NCBI RefSeq assembly: GCF_049985285.1
Contig: NZ_JBNIEU010000001.1
Location: forward strand, 1,337,894-1,401,893
DNA: 64,000 nucleotides
Direction of reading: 5' to 3'
Origin: Aestuariirhabdus sp049985285
GTDB taxonomy: Bacteria > Pseudomonadota > Gammaproteobacteria > Pseudomonadales > Aestuariirhabdaceae
The position numbers and the translations under genes were made by a program. Of the stretch, positions 1 to 8,579 are shown piece by piece (positions within the stretch are counted from its first letter, which is position 1; every line of letters begins with the position of its first letter). Under the pieces are notes generated by a model. It saw nothing but the letters and a program-made list of their open reading frames with translations. It did not search any database and was not told the origin of the DNA.

Positions 1-50
1 TCTACATTCGCTGCTGTCATTTCGTTAGGAGCTAGTTCGGGTGCAGTCAT
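1..50 (-). CDS. fis: Fis nucleoid protein, N-terminal fragment (cut by window edge)
   Basis: An ATG at 50-48 begins an open frame reading MTAPELAPNEMTAANV before the window ends. It overlaps the dusB stop as ATGA and has a GAGGAAA ribosome site 8 bases upstream, so it is translationally coupled to dusB. The N terminus of Fis is poorly conserved, so the identity comes from position: dusB is followed by fis in nearly all gammaproteobacteria. Fis bends DNA and activates rRNA promoters. Only about 16 residues are visible, so the C-terminal helix-turn-helix cannot be checked. Confidence 0.6.
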   Translation of the reverse strand, partial: MTAPELAPNEMTAANV

Positions 51-1036
51 GCCGCAATTTCCTCATTGTTAATTAGGCGTTCACAGAATTGCTGAACGCT
101 TTCGCGCTGAGCCTGTGCACTTTCGAGTCGGACAAAGTCCCGTCGAAAAGAGCTACCGCCCGGCTGCGTATTGGTGTACCAAGCGACATGCTTGCGCGCG
201 ATCCGTACGCCCAGATATTCGCCATAGAAGGCGTGAATACTTCCCAGATGCTCGAGAAGTATTGACTGGAACTCTCGCAGGTCGATGGTGCCCAGGGTGG
301 TGCCGGTGCGAAGGTGATGGTTGATCTCGCGGAAAATCCAGGGCCGGCCATGGGCTCCGCGACCGATCATCACACCATCGGCACCGGTGTAGTCGATAAC
401 AGCCTTGGCGTCGCCGGGGCTGTTGATGTCTCCATTAGCGATCACAGGGATACTGACCGCTTGTTTGATGTGGGCGATGGTGTCGTACTCGACGGCCCCC
501 TTATAGGCGCAAGCGCGGGTTCTACCGTGCACCGCGATGGCCCTGATGCCGCAGTCCTCCGCGATTCGAGCAATGCTGACGCCGTTGCGATTTTCTGGAT
601 TCCAACCGGTGCGAATCTTGACCGTGACCGGAACTTCAACGGCATCCACTACCGATTGCAGTATCTCTCGTACCAAAGGTTCATCGCGCAGCAGTGCGGA
701 GCCTGCGGCCTTGTTGCATACTTTTTTGGCCGGGCAGCCCATATTGATATCGACGATCTGCGCACCCAGGCGCACGCTCTCGATGGCGGCCTGGGCCATC
801 ATTTGCGGATCGTTGCCGGCAATCTGTATTGACCGCGGCTCGCTCTCACCCGTGTGGTTAAGGCGCTGGCGGGATTTGCGGGTATTCCACAGTCTTTGAT
901 CGCAGGTGACCATCTCGGACACCACCAGTCCGGCACCAAGACGGCGGCACAGCAGCCGGAACGGCTGGTCCGTCACCCCTGCCATCGGGGCTAACACTAC
1001 CGGGTTGTCTATCTGGTATGGACCTATTTCAAACAC
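47..1036 (-). CDS. dusB: tRNA-dihydrouridine synthase B
   Basis: A 329-residue flavoprotein that reduces uridine to dihydrouridine in the tRNA D-loop using FMN and NADPH. The N-terminal APMAGVTDQPFR motif, the DINMGCPAKKV segment with the catalytic cysteine near residue 100, KIRTGW, HGRTRAC and the FMN-phosphate region DGVMIGRGAHGRPWIF are all present and read closest to DusB rather than DusA or DusC. Length is normal. The start is GTG with a poor ribosome site. It lies downstream of the DUF3426 gene and overlaps fis by four bases, so it probably forms a dusB-fis transcript under growth-rate control. Confidence 0.95.
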   Translation of the reverse strand: MFEIGPYQIDNPVVLAPMAGVTDQPFRLLCRRLGAGLVVSEMVTCDQRLWNTRKSRQRLNHTGESEPRSIQIAGNDPQMMAQAAIESVRLGAQIVDINMGCPAKKVCNKAAGSALLRDEPLVREILQSVVDAVEVPVTVKIRTGWNPENRNGVSIARIAEDCGIRAIAVHGRTRACAYKGAVEYDTIAHIKQAVSIPVIANGDINSPGDAKAVIDYTGADGVMIGRGAHGRPWIFREINHHLRTGTTLGTIDLREFQSILLEHLGSIHAFYGEYLGVRIARKHVAWYTNTQPGGSSFRRDFVRLESAQAQRESVQQFCERLINNEEIAA

Positions 1037-1141
1037 AATACAGTCGCCGCATGCTCAGTAATGGGTACGTTTTTGGGGTCGGCGACGGATCAGCGCAAAG
1101 GGGGGGCTGGTTAAAAATGAACCTGTCGCACAGGGGGCGGT

Positions 1142-1170
1142 ATCATACTCTGTTGGCGGCAGGCGATAAA
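1142..1170 (-). promoter_or_regulatory. Candidate dusB-fis promoter
   Basis: In the 209-base gap upstream of dusB the minus strand has a TATGAT -10 (1147-1142) preceded at 17 bases by a weak TTTATC -35, and followed by a GC-rich discriminator (ACCGCCCCC). GC-rich discriminators are typical of ppGpp-controlled promoters such as that of E. coli dusB-fis. The -35 is poor, so the assignment is tentative. Confidence 0.35.
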
Positions 1171-1245
1171 GAGGAAAATGGCCGAATTTCCAAGCGTTTG
1201 GCGAAAAAATGTACAGCGCGGACGAGCCGCTAATTGGGGCCTAAA

Positions 1246-2400
1246 TCAGGGTGCTGGATAGAAGGCGAGACGGTAGTTAACCGCCTTTTGGCCGGGGTCA
1301 ACGATCTCCAGTGCCAGGTGAATCGGCGTGCGGCTGGGCATCTCCCGGGCACCGGCGAGCTCCCCGGCGAGGTACTCTGCGGGAGTAAACCGGCGTGAGG
1401 CCACAGGCTGCCCCGTCAAGTCAGAAAAACTGAGCTGGATCGCGGGGAAGGGTTGGCTGTAATTTGCGAGGTTGCTGATGATGGCGTCCACCACCAGCGC
1501 GTTTTCGAACTTCGGATGGCTCCGCACTACCAGGTTGGTACCACGGATAGCCGCGATGTTGATCTTGTCCGGCAAGGCACACCCAAACCGCTCGCAGGCT
1601 ACCTGATAATAGGGGCGCAGTGTATCCAGTCGGGCCAATTGATTCCGATCATACCAGGCATACTGCAGCGCCAGTGCGGCCGCAGCCAGCAGGCAGGCCA
1701 TTGTGGTGAGCACGGTTTTCCAGCGCGCGGGCCTATCCGGCAGGTGCAGGTTGAGTGGCTCATCGTTAAGGGCGTGAAGTGCTCGCTTGTCGGCGCGCAA
1801 TCCGCCCATCTCATTCTGATCCGGTGCCTTTTTGTTTTCTGCGGCTTCGAGTTTGTTGATCTCGTCAAACGTTGACAGGTCGGTATCTGAAAAATCCGGT
1901 TCACCGTCGAGACCCCATTCATTACTTTCCGCGAGGGGTTTTTGTTTCGGCGGGGCTGCAGGTGCTGGTGGGGGCGCTTTCTGCTCCTTCTCCAGCTCCT
2001 CAAGCATATCCATTGCCCAGCTTTCATCGGCGGCCTCATGTCCGACGTGGTCCCTGTCACCGGTATAGGTGCCGGTTTGCTCAGGACTCCATGCCTCCAG
2101 ATTCGTGAAGTCATCGCTGAGTTCAAACTCTTGCCGTTTGGGTTCAGGAGGTGGCGGTGCAGGGCGCGGTGGCGCTGCAGCGGGTCGCTGGGTTGGAGCG
2201 GGAGCCGGTTTTGGGGTCGGGGCCGGAGTGGGCTGGCCTGCGGCAGAAGCGTCGGGCTGGGCGATAATATGGTTGGTCGCTTTAAAAACGTGCAAACAGG
2301 AGCCGCAGCGCACTGACCCGTTGGCCGCTTGCAGTTGGGCTCGGGTTAGACGGAATGCTGTTTGGCACTGCGGGCAGCGTGTGACCCAGGTTTTACTCAT
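1246..2400 (-). CDS. DUF3426 zinc-ribbon membrane protein
   Basis: 384 residues. The N terminus (residues 8-40) is a two-CxxC zinc ribbon of the MJ0042 type (RCPQCQ ... RCGSC). Residues about 55-220 are a low-complexity, proline- and acid-rich linker, followed by one membrane segment at about 232-252 and a C-terminal DUF3426 domain with the family's VRSHPKFENALVVDAII pattern. Function is unknown in the family. The gene sits between prmA and dusB in many Pseudomonas relatives, as here, with about 96 bases to prmA, and is probably in the same operon. Confidence 0.85.
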   Translation of the reverse strand: MSKTWVTRCPQCQTAFRLTRAQLQAANGSVRCGSCLHVFKATNHIIAQPDASAAGQPTPAPTPKPAPAPTQRPAAAPPRPAPPPPEPKRQEFELSDDFTNLEAWSPEQTGTYTGDRDHVGHEAADESWAMDMLEELEKEQKAPPPAPAAPPKQKPLAESNEWGLDGEPDFSDTDLSTFDEINKLEAAENKKAPDQNEMGGLRADKRALHALNDEPLNLHLPDRPARWKTVLTTMACLLAAAALALQYAWYDRNQLARLDTLRPYYQVACERFGCALPDKINIAAIRGTNLVVRSHPKFENALVVDAIISNLANYSQPFPAIQLSFSDLTGQPVASRRFTPAEYLAGELAGAREMPSRTPIHLALEIVDPGQKAVNYRLAFYPAP

Positions 2401-2496
2401 AATTGACGACTTCTAGTGGCGGGAGGAGATCCCTTCTTCCGGACCTGTCGAGTGTATCCAATATAGTGCATATAAGGCTAGTCGTGTGGCGTGGGA

Positions 2497-3378
2497 TCAG
2501 GCGCGTTTACGCCCATAAAGCAGAACCCAGTCACCTTTTACCCGCGGAGGCTCCATCTCAAAGCTGGCGCTGTAGGTGTCCAGCACATCCTGCGCTTGCT
2601 CCACCAGGATTCCGGAGAGCGCCAGCCGACCACCGCCTTTAAGCAATGAATCGAGCGTCGGATACAGCTGCTGTAGCGGGCCAGCGAGAATGTTGGCGAC
2701 CACCAGGTCGGCCTCTATCTCCGGCGTGTTGTCCGGCAGGTAGAGATCCATCGCCGTAACAGGAAGCTGGTTGCGTTGCAGGTTATCGGCGCTGGCCTCG
2801 ATCGCCTGGGGGTCGTAGTCCACGCCAATAACGCGGCCTGCACCTAACAGCAATGCAGCGATGCCAAGAATACCGGATCCGCAACCGTAATCGACGACGG
2901 TTTGTCCGCTCAGGGGCTGGCTATCGAGCCATTCGAGGCATAATGCCGTGGTTGGGTGTGTTCCGGTGCCGAAGGCGAGGCCGGGGTCCAGCATCAGGTT
3001 CACCGCATTGGGGTCTGGAACCGGCTTCCAGCTGGGGCACACCCATAAGCGTTGACCGAAACGGGTGGGCTCGAAGTGAGTCATCCATTCGCGAGTCCAG
3101 TCCTTGTCTTCGAGAATCTCAATTTTGTGCCGAGGCAGGGGGCTTCCGAGGGCGGCCTGCAGTTGTTGCAGCACCTGCTCCATATCGGTCTCTGCATCAA
3201 ACAGCGCGGTGAGCCGGGTGTGATCCCACAGTGGCGTGTAATCAGGGGTCGGTTCAAACAGCGGTTGATCTTCGTTATCTTCCAGTGTTACCGCCGAGGC
3301 CCCAAAGGCAAGCAGGAACTCTTCGAACCGCTCGATGTTGTCAGGTGTTATATCGATTCGTAGTTGTAACCAGGCCAT
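2497..3378 (-). CDS. prmA: Ribosomal protein L11 methyltransferase
   Basis: SAM-dependent trimethylation of ribosomal protein L11. I chose the ATG at 3378 (MAWLQLRIDI), which has an AGGA site just upstream and matches the family start; the longer frame adds 13 unsupported residues. That gives 293 residues, the normal PrmA size. Motif I is VVDYGCGSGILGIAALLLGA, preceded by the diagnostic DPGLAFGTGTHPTT loop. The NILAGPL motif near residue 225 is the family's catalytic-site signature. Divergent from the diguanylate cyclase gene. Confidence 0.96.
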   Translation of the reverse strand: MAWLQLRIDITPDNIERFEEFLLAFGASAVTLEDNEDQPLFEPTPDYTPLWDHTRLTALFDAETDMEQVLQQLQAALGSPLPRHKIEILEDKDWTREWMTHFEPTRFGQRLWVCPSWKPVPDPNAVNLMLDPGLAFGTGTHPTTALCLEWLDSQPLSGQTVVDYGCGSGILGIAALLLGAGRVIGVDYDPQAIEASADNLQRNQLPVTAMDLYLPDNTPEIEADLVVANILAGPLQQLYPTLDSLLKGGGRLALSGILVEQAQDVLDTYSASFEMEPPRVKGDWVLLYGRKRA

Positions 3379-3533
3379 CGTGAATTCCTGTGGGGCGTCG
3401 GGATAAAGGGTTCGCAATTATAGGGCCTGTGGCGCCGATACTGCCAGTACCGCCCGGTGCTTGATTGCAAATCGCCATGGGGCTGGTCACAATGTTGTAC
3501 ATTATCTCGTCAGGGAAAGGCCAGGGCTCGTGC

Positions 3534-5474
3534 ATGGGGATCAATAGACTTTTGGGGCGCATCAGCATCGGATGGCTGACTCTGCTGCTGGGCCTTTTTT
3601 CTGGCCCGGTTCTCGCTTTGCAGAGCGTCACCTTGCAATTAAAGTGGAAGCACCAGTTTCAATTTGCAGGCTATTACGCGGCGATAGAGAACGGCTACTA
3701 CCGCGCCGCAGGGTTGGACGTTAATGTTGTCCAGGCCCAGGAGGGAGAGGACCCTATACAGGCGGTGATTGATGGCAAAGCCGAGTTTGGTGTCGGCACC
3801 AGTGACCTGTTACTGCTGCGCCAACGGGGGGAGCCGGTGGTGGTACTAGGGGTGGTATTCCAGCACTCGCCGCTGGGTTTGCTGGCTCGTGGTGACGGCT
3901 CGGTACGCAATGTCCATGACCTGGCCGACAAGCCGCTGATGATCGAAGCTAACTCGGCGGAGCTGTTCGCGTACCTGTCGAGTGAGGGAATCAGCAGTTC
4001 GCGCCTGGATATTGTACATCACAGTTTTGATATCGAGGATCTACTATCGGGAAACGTGGCGGCAATGTCGGTGTACGTTACCGACGAGCCCTTTGCCCTA
4101 AAACAGGCCGGGGTTAGGTATCAGCTGTTTGAGGCGTCCGAGGGTGGCGTCGATTTTTACGGCGACAATTTTTTTACCACCGAGCAGATGATAGCCCAGT
4201 CCCCCAAGGTTGTTGCGGCGTTCAGGGAGGCGACGCTCAAAGGCTGGCGCTACGCGATGGACCATCCCGAGGAGTTGGTGCAGGTCATTCAAAGCAAATA
4301 CAGTGACCGCCACAGCACCGATCATCTGCGGTTTGAGGCCCAGGAGATGCAGCGCCTGCTGCGCCCGGACCTGGTCGATGTCGGCTATATGAGCGAGGGT
4401 CGGTGGCAGCACATCGCCGGAATTTACCATGAACAGGGGATGCTGCCGGAAAACGCCAATCTGGAGGGTTTTCTGTACGACCCCACCGCAGCAGACTCGG
4501 TGATATGGCAGCCCTGGGTGTGGGTTTGGTTGCTGTTGACATCGGTTGCGCTGCTGCTGGTAATGGCGTTTTATCGACTGAACCGCCGCCTGTCCGGAAG
4601 CGAAGCCTGGTTGCAGATGATTTTGGATCACGCCCCGACGGCCTTAGTGCAGATTGATGGTCGGGGCTGTGTACAGGTGTGGAATCAACAAGCACAGCAG
4701 ACCTTTGGGTGGCGGCGTGATGAGGTGATAGGGCGCACGCTGAACGATTTCCTGATCCCTGAGGAGGAGCAAAAGGGAGTTAATGAAACGCTCCAGAGCC
4801 TCGCGCAGCGCAGTGTTCAACAGCACGAAAACTGGAACCTGACCAAAAGCGGACGCAAGATTCTCTGCGATTGGCGCAATGTGGCGTTGCCATCAACGTC
4901 AAGTCAGGGGCGTATGGTGGTGGCGATGGCGATCGATATTACCGAGCGCAAGCGCATGGAAACTCGCTTGCATGAGCTGGCCCACAGCGATCTATTAACG
5001 GGGGTGGCGAATCGTACGCTATTTTACGATCAGTTCGAAAGGGCGATAAAACTGGCTGCTCGACGCAGCGCCCGATTGGCGCTGATGTTTGTGGATCTGG
5101 ATGATTTTAAAGCAGTGAATGACTGTTTTGGTCACGAGTCCGGCGACGCGGTATTACAGGTGACTGTTGCTCGCATCCGGGGTTGTATTCGCAGTACTGA
5201 TATCCTCGCCCGTCATGGCGGGGATGAGTTTGTAGTGCTGCTGGAGGATTGTGGTGAGAATAAAATAATTACCGACATCGCCACCAAGATCGTCAACGCG
5301 GTTACCCGTCCTATTCCCCTGCCTTCGGGTGATACCGCGCAGATCGGAGCCTCCATCGGTATCAGTCTTTATCCACAGCATGGAGAAGATAGTGATGCCC
5401 TGACACGCTCGGCGGACAAGGCGATGTACCGGGTAAAGGGCTCGGGTAAGCAGGGGTATCAAATCGCGGAGTAG
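3534..5474 (+). CDS. Periplasmic-binding-domain / PAS / GGDEF diguanylate cyclase
   Basis: About 646 residues from the ATG at 3534, which gives a clean signal sequence; an upstream in-frame start at 3465 is possible. Residues about 30-325 form an NMT1/THI5-like (SsuA-type) binding domain (LKWKHQFQFAGYYAAIENGYY), like those binding pyrimidine precursors or other small ligands. A membrane segment follows (WVWVWLLLTSVALLLVMAF), then a PAS domain and a C-terminal GGDEF domain. The active site is intact (HGGDEF) and an RxxD inhibitory site (RSTD) lies exactly five residues upstream, so it should make cyclic-di-GMP with product inhibition. It is inferred to be a periplasmic ligand sensor; the ligand is unknown. 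Confidence 0.9.
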   Translation: MGINRLLGRISIGWLTLLLGLFSGPVLALQSVTLQLKWKHQFQFAGYYAAIENGYYRAAGLDVNVVQAQEGEDPIQAVIDGKAEFGVGTSDLLLLRQRGEPVVVLGVVFQHSPLGLLARGDGSVRNVHDLADKPLMIEANSAELFAYLSSEGISSSRLDIVHHSFDIEDLLSGNVAAMSVYVTDEPFALKQAGVRYQLFEASEGGVDFYGDNFFTTEQMIAQSPKVVAAFREATLKGWRYAMDHPEELVQVIQSKYSDRHSTDHLRFEAQEMQRLLRPDLVDVGYMSEGRWQHIAGIYHEQGMLPENANLEGFLYDPTAADSVIWQPWVWVWLLLTSVALLLVMAFYRLNRRLSGSEAWLQMILDHAPTALVQIDGRGCVQVWNQQAQQTFGWRRDEVIGRTLNDFLIPEEEQKGVNETLQSLAQRSVQQHENWNLTKSGRKILCDWRNVALPSTSSQGRMVVAMAIDITERKRMETRLHELAHSDLLTGVANRTLFYDQFERAIKLAARRSARLALMFVDLDDFKAVNDCFGHESGDAVLQVTVARIRGCIRSTDILARHGGDEFVVLLEDCGENKIITDIATKIVNAVTRPIPLPSGDTAQIGASIGISLYPQHGEDSDALTRSADKAMYRVKGSGKQGYQIAE

Positions 5475-5513
5475 TATCGACGTCCGGCACCGCTCTCGCT
5501 GGGCCAGGGTTAA

Positions 5514-6728
5514 TCAGCCCTTCGAGGCCAGGATCATCAGGTTTCTCGGGGTGAGTTGATAGTCACAAAACTCACCCAGGCGCACGCTGTAACCCTGTTG
5601 CTGCAGGAAGAGCGCGCGGTCCAGCACCAGCCACAGCTCCAGCGGTCGCCGAAACAGGTGTCGCACTAACTCGATGCGCGCAACGGTATCTGCGCGCTCC
5701 ACCCCCCGCGCCTCGAATGCGTCGTAATCGATCGGTTGTTGCAGGCACAGCTGTTTGCGCTGAGCCATATAGCGACAAAAACCGGCAAAATCCCCCCCCA
5801 TTACGCGGCGGGGAACCGGCGGGCAGTTGAGGTAGTCATCCACGCCCCGCAGCTGGCGTTGTAGCAGGTCGAAGCCGAGCCGCCAATGGAACTCACGGTT
5901 CCGCTGGCGTCGCTCACGGGCGCCAGCAGTCACGGTCTCCTGTACGACCAGACGCAGGTCATGGCGCGTCAGCTTCAGCGCGCTGGCAGCGCCGGATGGG
6001 CTGATGGGTTGATAGTGATCACTATCGATCAAGTGATAACAGCATGGGGAAAGGCTGATACGCTCAACGCCTTTGGCACTGGCCCGCTGCAGCAGCTGTA
6101 AATGCAGTTGGCCGCAGGCGTGCAGTGCTACCGCATGCTGATTGGGTGAGAGGTGAGGCTCAACCGCGTCGGAAAGCACGTCGCAGGTGACCATTTGGCA
6201 ACTCGAATGATGGCGTTCCGCCAGCGCTTCTCCATCACGGCACAGGGAGGCCTGTAACTCCAGACTGGTGACAGTGCCGCCATGAACCTGATGCAGCACT
6301 CGGCCCAGATGCCCTTTGCCCGCGCACCATTCGAGAAAGGGCCTCGATTCTTGTGGCAACGCTGCACTGAATGCCTGTACCTGCCGCCATTTGCGTCCGG
6401 GCACTCCGTAACTCAATAGTGGCTCGACACTAACCGGGCTATTGACGGGGAGGGTGCTTGTATTAATCAGTGCGTGCAGGGCATCAATATTGTCTATGAA
6501 GGGGCTCAAGGCGGCCAGGCGCGCCGCCATATCCTCCTCCAGCGCCGTGACCTGGTCGGGCTTGAGTTGCTGCAAATAACCTAATAGTGGCGGGTTGTGT
6601 GTCCACGGCAGGGCCATCTCCGCGAAGGGGCGTAGCTGCCAATAGGGCTTAAGTTCCAGTAACAGTTGGTCCAGTTGCTGAAATTGCAGTAACAGGTCCT
6701 GCTTCGGTTGGGTGAGGAGAGGCGACAT
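5514..6728 (-). CDS. SAM-dependent methyltransferase (Methyltransf_32-like)
   Basis: 404 residues. A Rossmann methyltransferase core begins at about residue 130 (FLEWCAGKGHLGRVLHQVHG), followed by TSLELQ, a HACGQLH segment and SPCCYHL. This is the motif set of the PF13679 family related to TRMT13 and METTL25 proteins. The N-terminal 125 residues are helical and lack a recognised domain. The substrate is unknown; RNA is likely by family analogy. Convergent with the diguanylate cyclase gene and divergent from the AGCS symporter. Confidence 0.75.
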   Translation of the reverse strand: MSPLLTQPKQDLLLQFQQLDQLLLELKPYWQLRPFAEMALPWTHNPPLLGYLQQLKPDQVTALEEDMAARLAALSPFIDNIDALHALINTSTLPVNSPVSVEPLLSYGVPGRKWRQVQAFSAALPQESRPFLEWCAGKGHLGRVLHQVHGGTVTSLELQASLCRDGEALAERHHSSCQMVTCDVLSDAVEPHLSPNQHAVALHACGQLHLQLLQRASAKGVERISLSPCCYHLIDSDHYQPISPSGAASALKLTRHDLRLVVQETVTAGARERRQRNREFHWRLGFDLLQRQLRGVDDYLNCPPVPRRVMGGDFAGFCRYMAQRKQLCLQQPIDYDAFEARGVERADTVARIELVRHLFRRPLELWLVLDRALFLQQQGYSVRLGEFCDYQLTPRNLMILASKG

Positions 6729-6809
6729 AGTGGCCGCATCATACGCGCGGATCTGCCGATGAGGCTACAGCGGATAACGGGAGTGCCCCGCAGGGGCGAC
6801 AGTTTTGGT

Positions 6810-6849
6810 CCGATTTTCGAAAATCGGGGTTAGGGTTTTTACGTATAAT
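6810..6849 (+). promoter_or_regulatory. AGCS promoter with overlapping palindrome
   Basis: A perfect 18-base palindrome (CCGATTTTCGAAAATCGG, 6810-6827) lies 16 bases upstream of a consensus TATAAT (6844-6849), which precedes the symporter ATG by about 55 bases. The palindrome covers the expected -35 region, as expected for an operator or an activator-dependent promoter. No regulator gene is adjacent. Confidence 0.5.
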
Positions 6850-6903
6850 TGCCGCCTTTCACACCCTCCCTCGTATAAAAAATTATTTTCTGGAGTGTTA
6901 TCG

Positions 6904-8388
6904 ATGCAAGATTTGGTGAATACCCTTAACGGGTTTATCTGGAGCCCGGCGCTGATCTATCTGTGCCTGGGCGCGGGTCTGTTTTTCTCTATCCTGACCC
7001 GGTTCGTGCAGGTTCGTCACTTTGGTGAGATGTGGCGGCTACTATTCTCCGGTAAGGAATCCGATAAGGGTATCTCCTCCTTCCAGGCCTTGGCGGTATC
7101 TCTTTCTGGTCGTGTGGGTACCGGTAATATTGCCGGTGTCGCCGCCGCGATCGGCTTTGGTGGCCCGGGTGCCGTGTTCTGGATGTGGATGGTGGCCTTT
7201 TTGGGCGCGGCTACCGCGTACATCGAATCCACCCTTGCGCAGATCTACAAAGAGGAGCAGGAGGGCCAATATCGAGGTGGCCCCGCTTACTATATCGAGA
7301 AAGCGATGGGGCAGAAGTGGTACGCCTGGATCTTTGCCATCTCCACCATTGTGGCCGTCGGTGTGCTGCTACCTGGCGTGCAGTCCAACAGCATCGGTAA
7401 CGCCGTGGAGCTGGCCTTCGGCAGTGGTGCCATGATCGATACGGCGATGGGCGAGATCAGCTTTGCCAAGATTCTGACCGCGACGGTGGTTGTCATGGTG
7501 TTGGCCTTCATCATCTTTGGTGGCGTCAAGCGAATTGCGCACTTTACCCAGTTTGTGGTGCCGTTTATGGCTCTGGCCTACATCGTAATCGCGTGCGTGA
7601 TCATCGCCCTGAATATCAGCGAGGTGCCTGCAATTTTTGGAATGATCCTGAACGATGCATTCACTCCCATGGCAGGTGTTGGCGCTGCAATCGGGTGGGG
7701 CGTAAAGCGCGGTGTCTACTCCAACGAAGCGGGCCAGGGAACCGGACCTCACGCAGCGGCAGCGGCTGAAGTGCAGCACCCCGCCCAACAGGGGCTGGTG
7801 CAGGCGTTCTCTGTGTACGTAGATACCCTCTTCGTGTGCTCGGCTACGGCCTTTATGATCCTGATTACCGGCGCGTACAACGTGCACGGTGTCGGTGATG
7901 CGTTTCTGGTGCAGAATATCGCTGCTGAGATCGCCGCGAACAGCCCGGCCTATACCCAAACCGCGGTTGAAAGCGTTTTGCCGGGCGTCGGTAAACCTTT
8001 CGTGGCGCTAGCGCTGTTCTTCTTCTCCTTCACCACAATCCTGGCGTACTACTACATCGCCGAGACCAATGTGGCGTACATCAAACGCACGATCCATGTG
8101 CCGGGTCTGACCTTTGCGTTGAAGATCGCGCTCATGGCATCAACTTTCTACGGCGCCGTAAAAACTGCGGATCTAGCCTGGGGGATGGGCGATGTGGGTG
8201 TGGGCCTGATGGCGTGGTTGAACATCATCGGCATCCTGATCATCTTCTTTATGGCACGGCCTGCCATCAAAGCGCTGAAGGATTACGAGCGCCAGCAGAA
8301 AGAGGGTGTCGAGAAATACACCTTTGACCCTGAAAATCTTGGCATCAAGAATGCGGATTTCTGGGTGAAGCGTAACGCCGAAAAGTAA
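6904..8388 (+). CDS. Sodium:alanine/glycine symporter (AGCS family)
   Basis: 494 residues from the ATG at 6904 (MQDLVNTLNG), which has a GGAG site; the longer frame from 6805 adds 33 hydrophilic residues across the promoter and is unlikely. About eleven membrane segments. The family signature GWGVKRGVYSNEAGQGTGPHAAAAA near residue 275 is present, as is the N-terminal SLSGRVGTGNIAGVA loop that binds Na+ and substrate in this family. Takes up alanine, glycine or D-alanine with sodium. Monocistronic, ending at a strong terminator. Confidence 0.93.
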   Translation: MQDLVNTLNGFIWSPALIYLCLGAGLFFSILTRFVQVRHFGEMWRLLFSGKESDKGISSFQALAVSLSGRVGTGNIAGVAAAIGFGGPGAVFWMWMVAFLGAATAYIESTLAQIYKEEQEGQYRGGPAYYIEKAMGQKWYAWIFAISTIVAVGVLLPGVQSNSIGNAVELAFGSGAMIDTAMGEISFAKILTATVVVMVLAFIIFGGVKRIAHFTQFVVPFMALAYIVIACVIIALNISEVPAIFGMILNDAFTPMAGVGAAIGWGVKRGVYSNEAGQGTGPHAAAAAEVQHPAQQGLVQAFSVYVDTLFVCSATAFMILITGAYNVHGVGDAFLVQNIAAEIAANSPAYTQTAVESVLPGVGKPFVALALFFFSFTTILAYYYIAETNVAYIKRTIHVPGLTFALKIALMASTFYGAVKTADLAWGMGDVGVGLMAWLNIIGILIIFFMARPAIKALKDYERQQKEGVEKYTFDPENLGIKNADFWVKRNAEK

Positions 8389-8412
8389 CCGGAAAATGAG
8401 TGCGGATTAACG

Positions 8413-8441
8413 AAAAGCCACGCCCAAAGCGTGGCTTTTTT
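8413..8441 (+). terminator. Rho-independent terminator after AGCS symporter
   Basis: A seven-base GC-rich stem (GCCACGC/GCGTGGC, 8417-8423 and 8429-8435) is flanked by an A-tract and followed by six Ts, 25 bases after the symporter stop. Confidence 0.92.
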
Positions 8442-8579
8442 AGTTCACAAGGGCGAAGGGGGGGTACTGGGGATCTATAATTTGCGTCGGCAAAGGGGCC
8501 CTCAGCTGCTATGGTTAGCGTTTGCCATCGCGGCGGTATATCGCGGGGTATCGTTGCGCATTGAAAGACAGGAGTTGCA

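Noticed and set aside
2404..2415. 12-mer GACTTCTAGTGG shared with about 12495
   Set aside because: Exact 12-mers recur many times by chance in 64 kb, and the flanks do not match.
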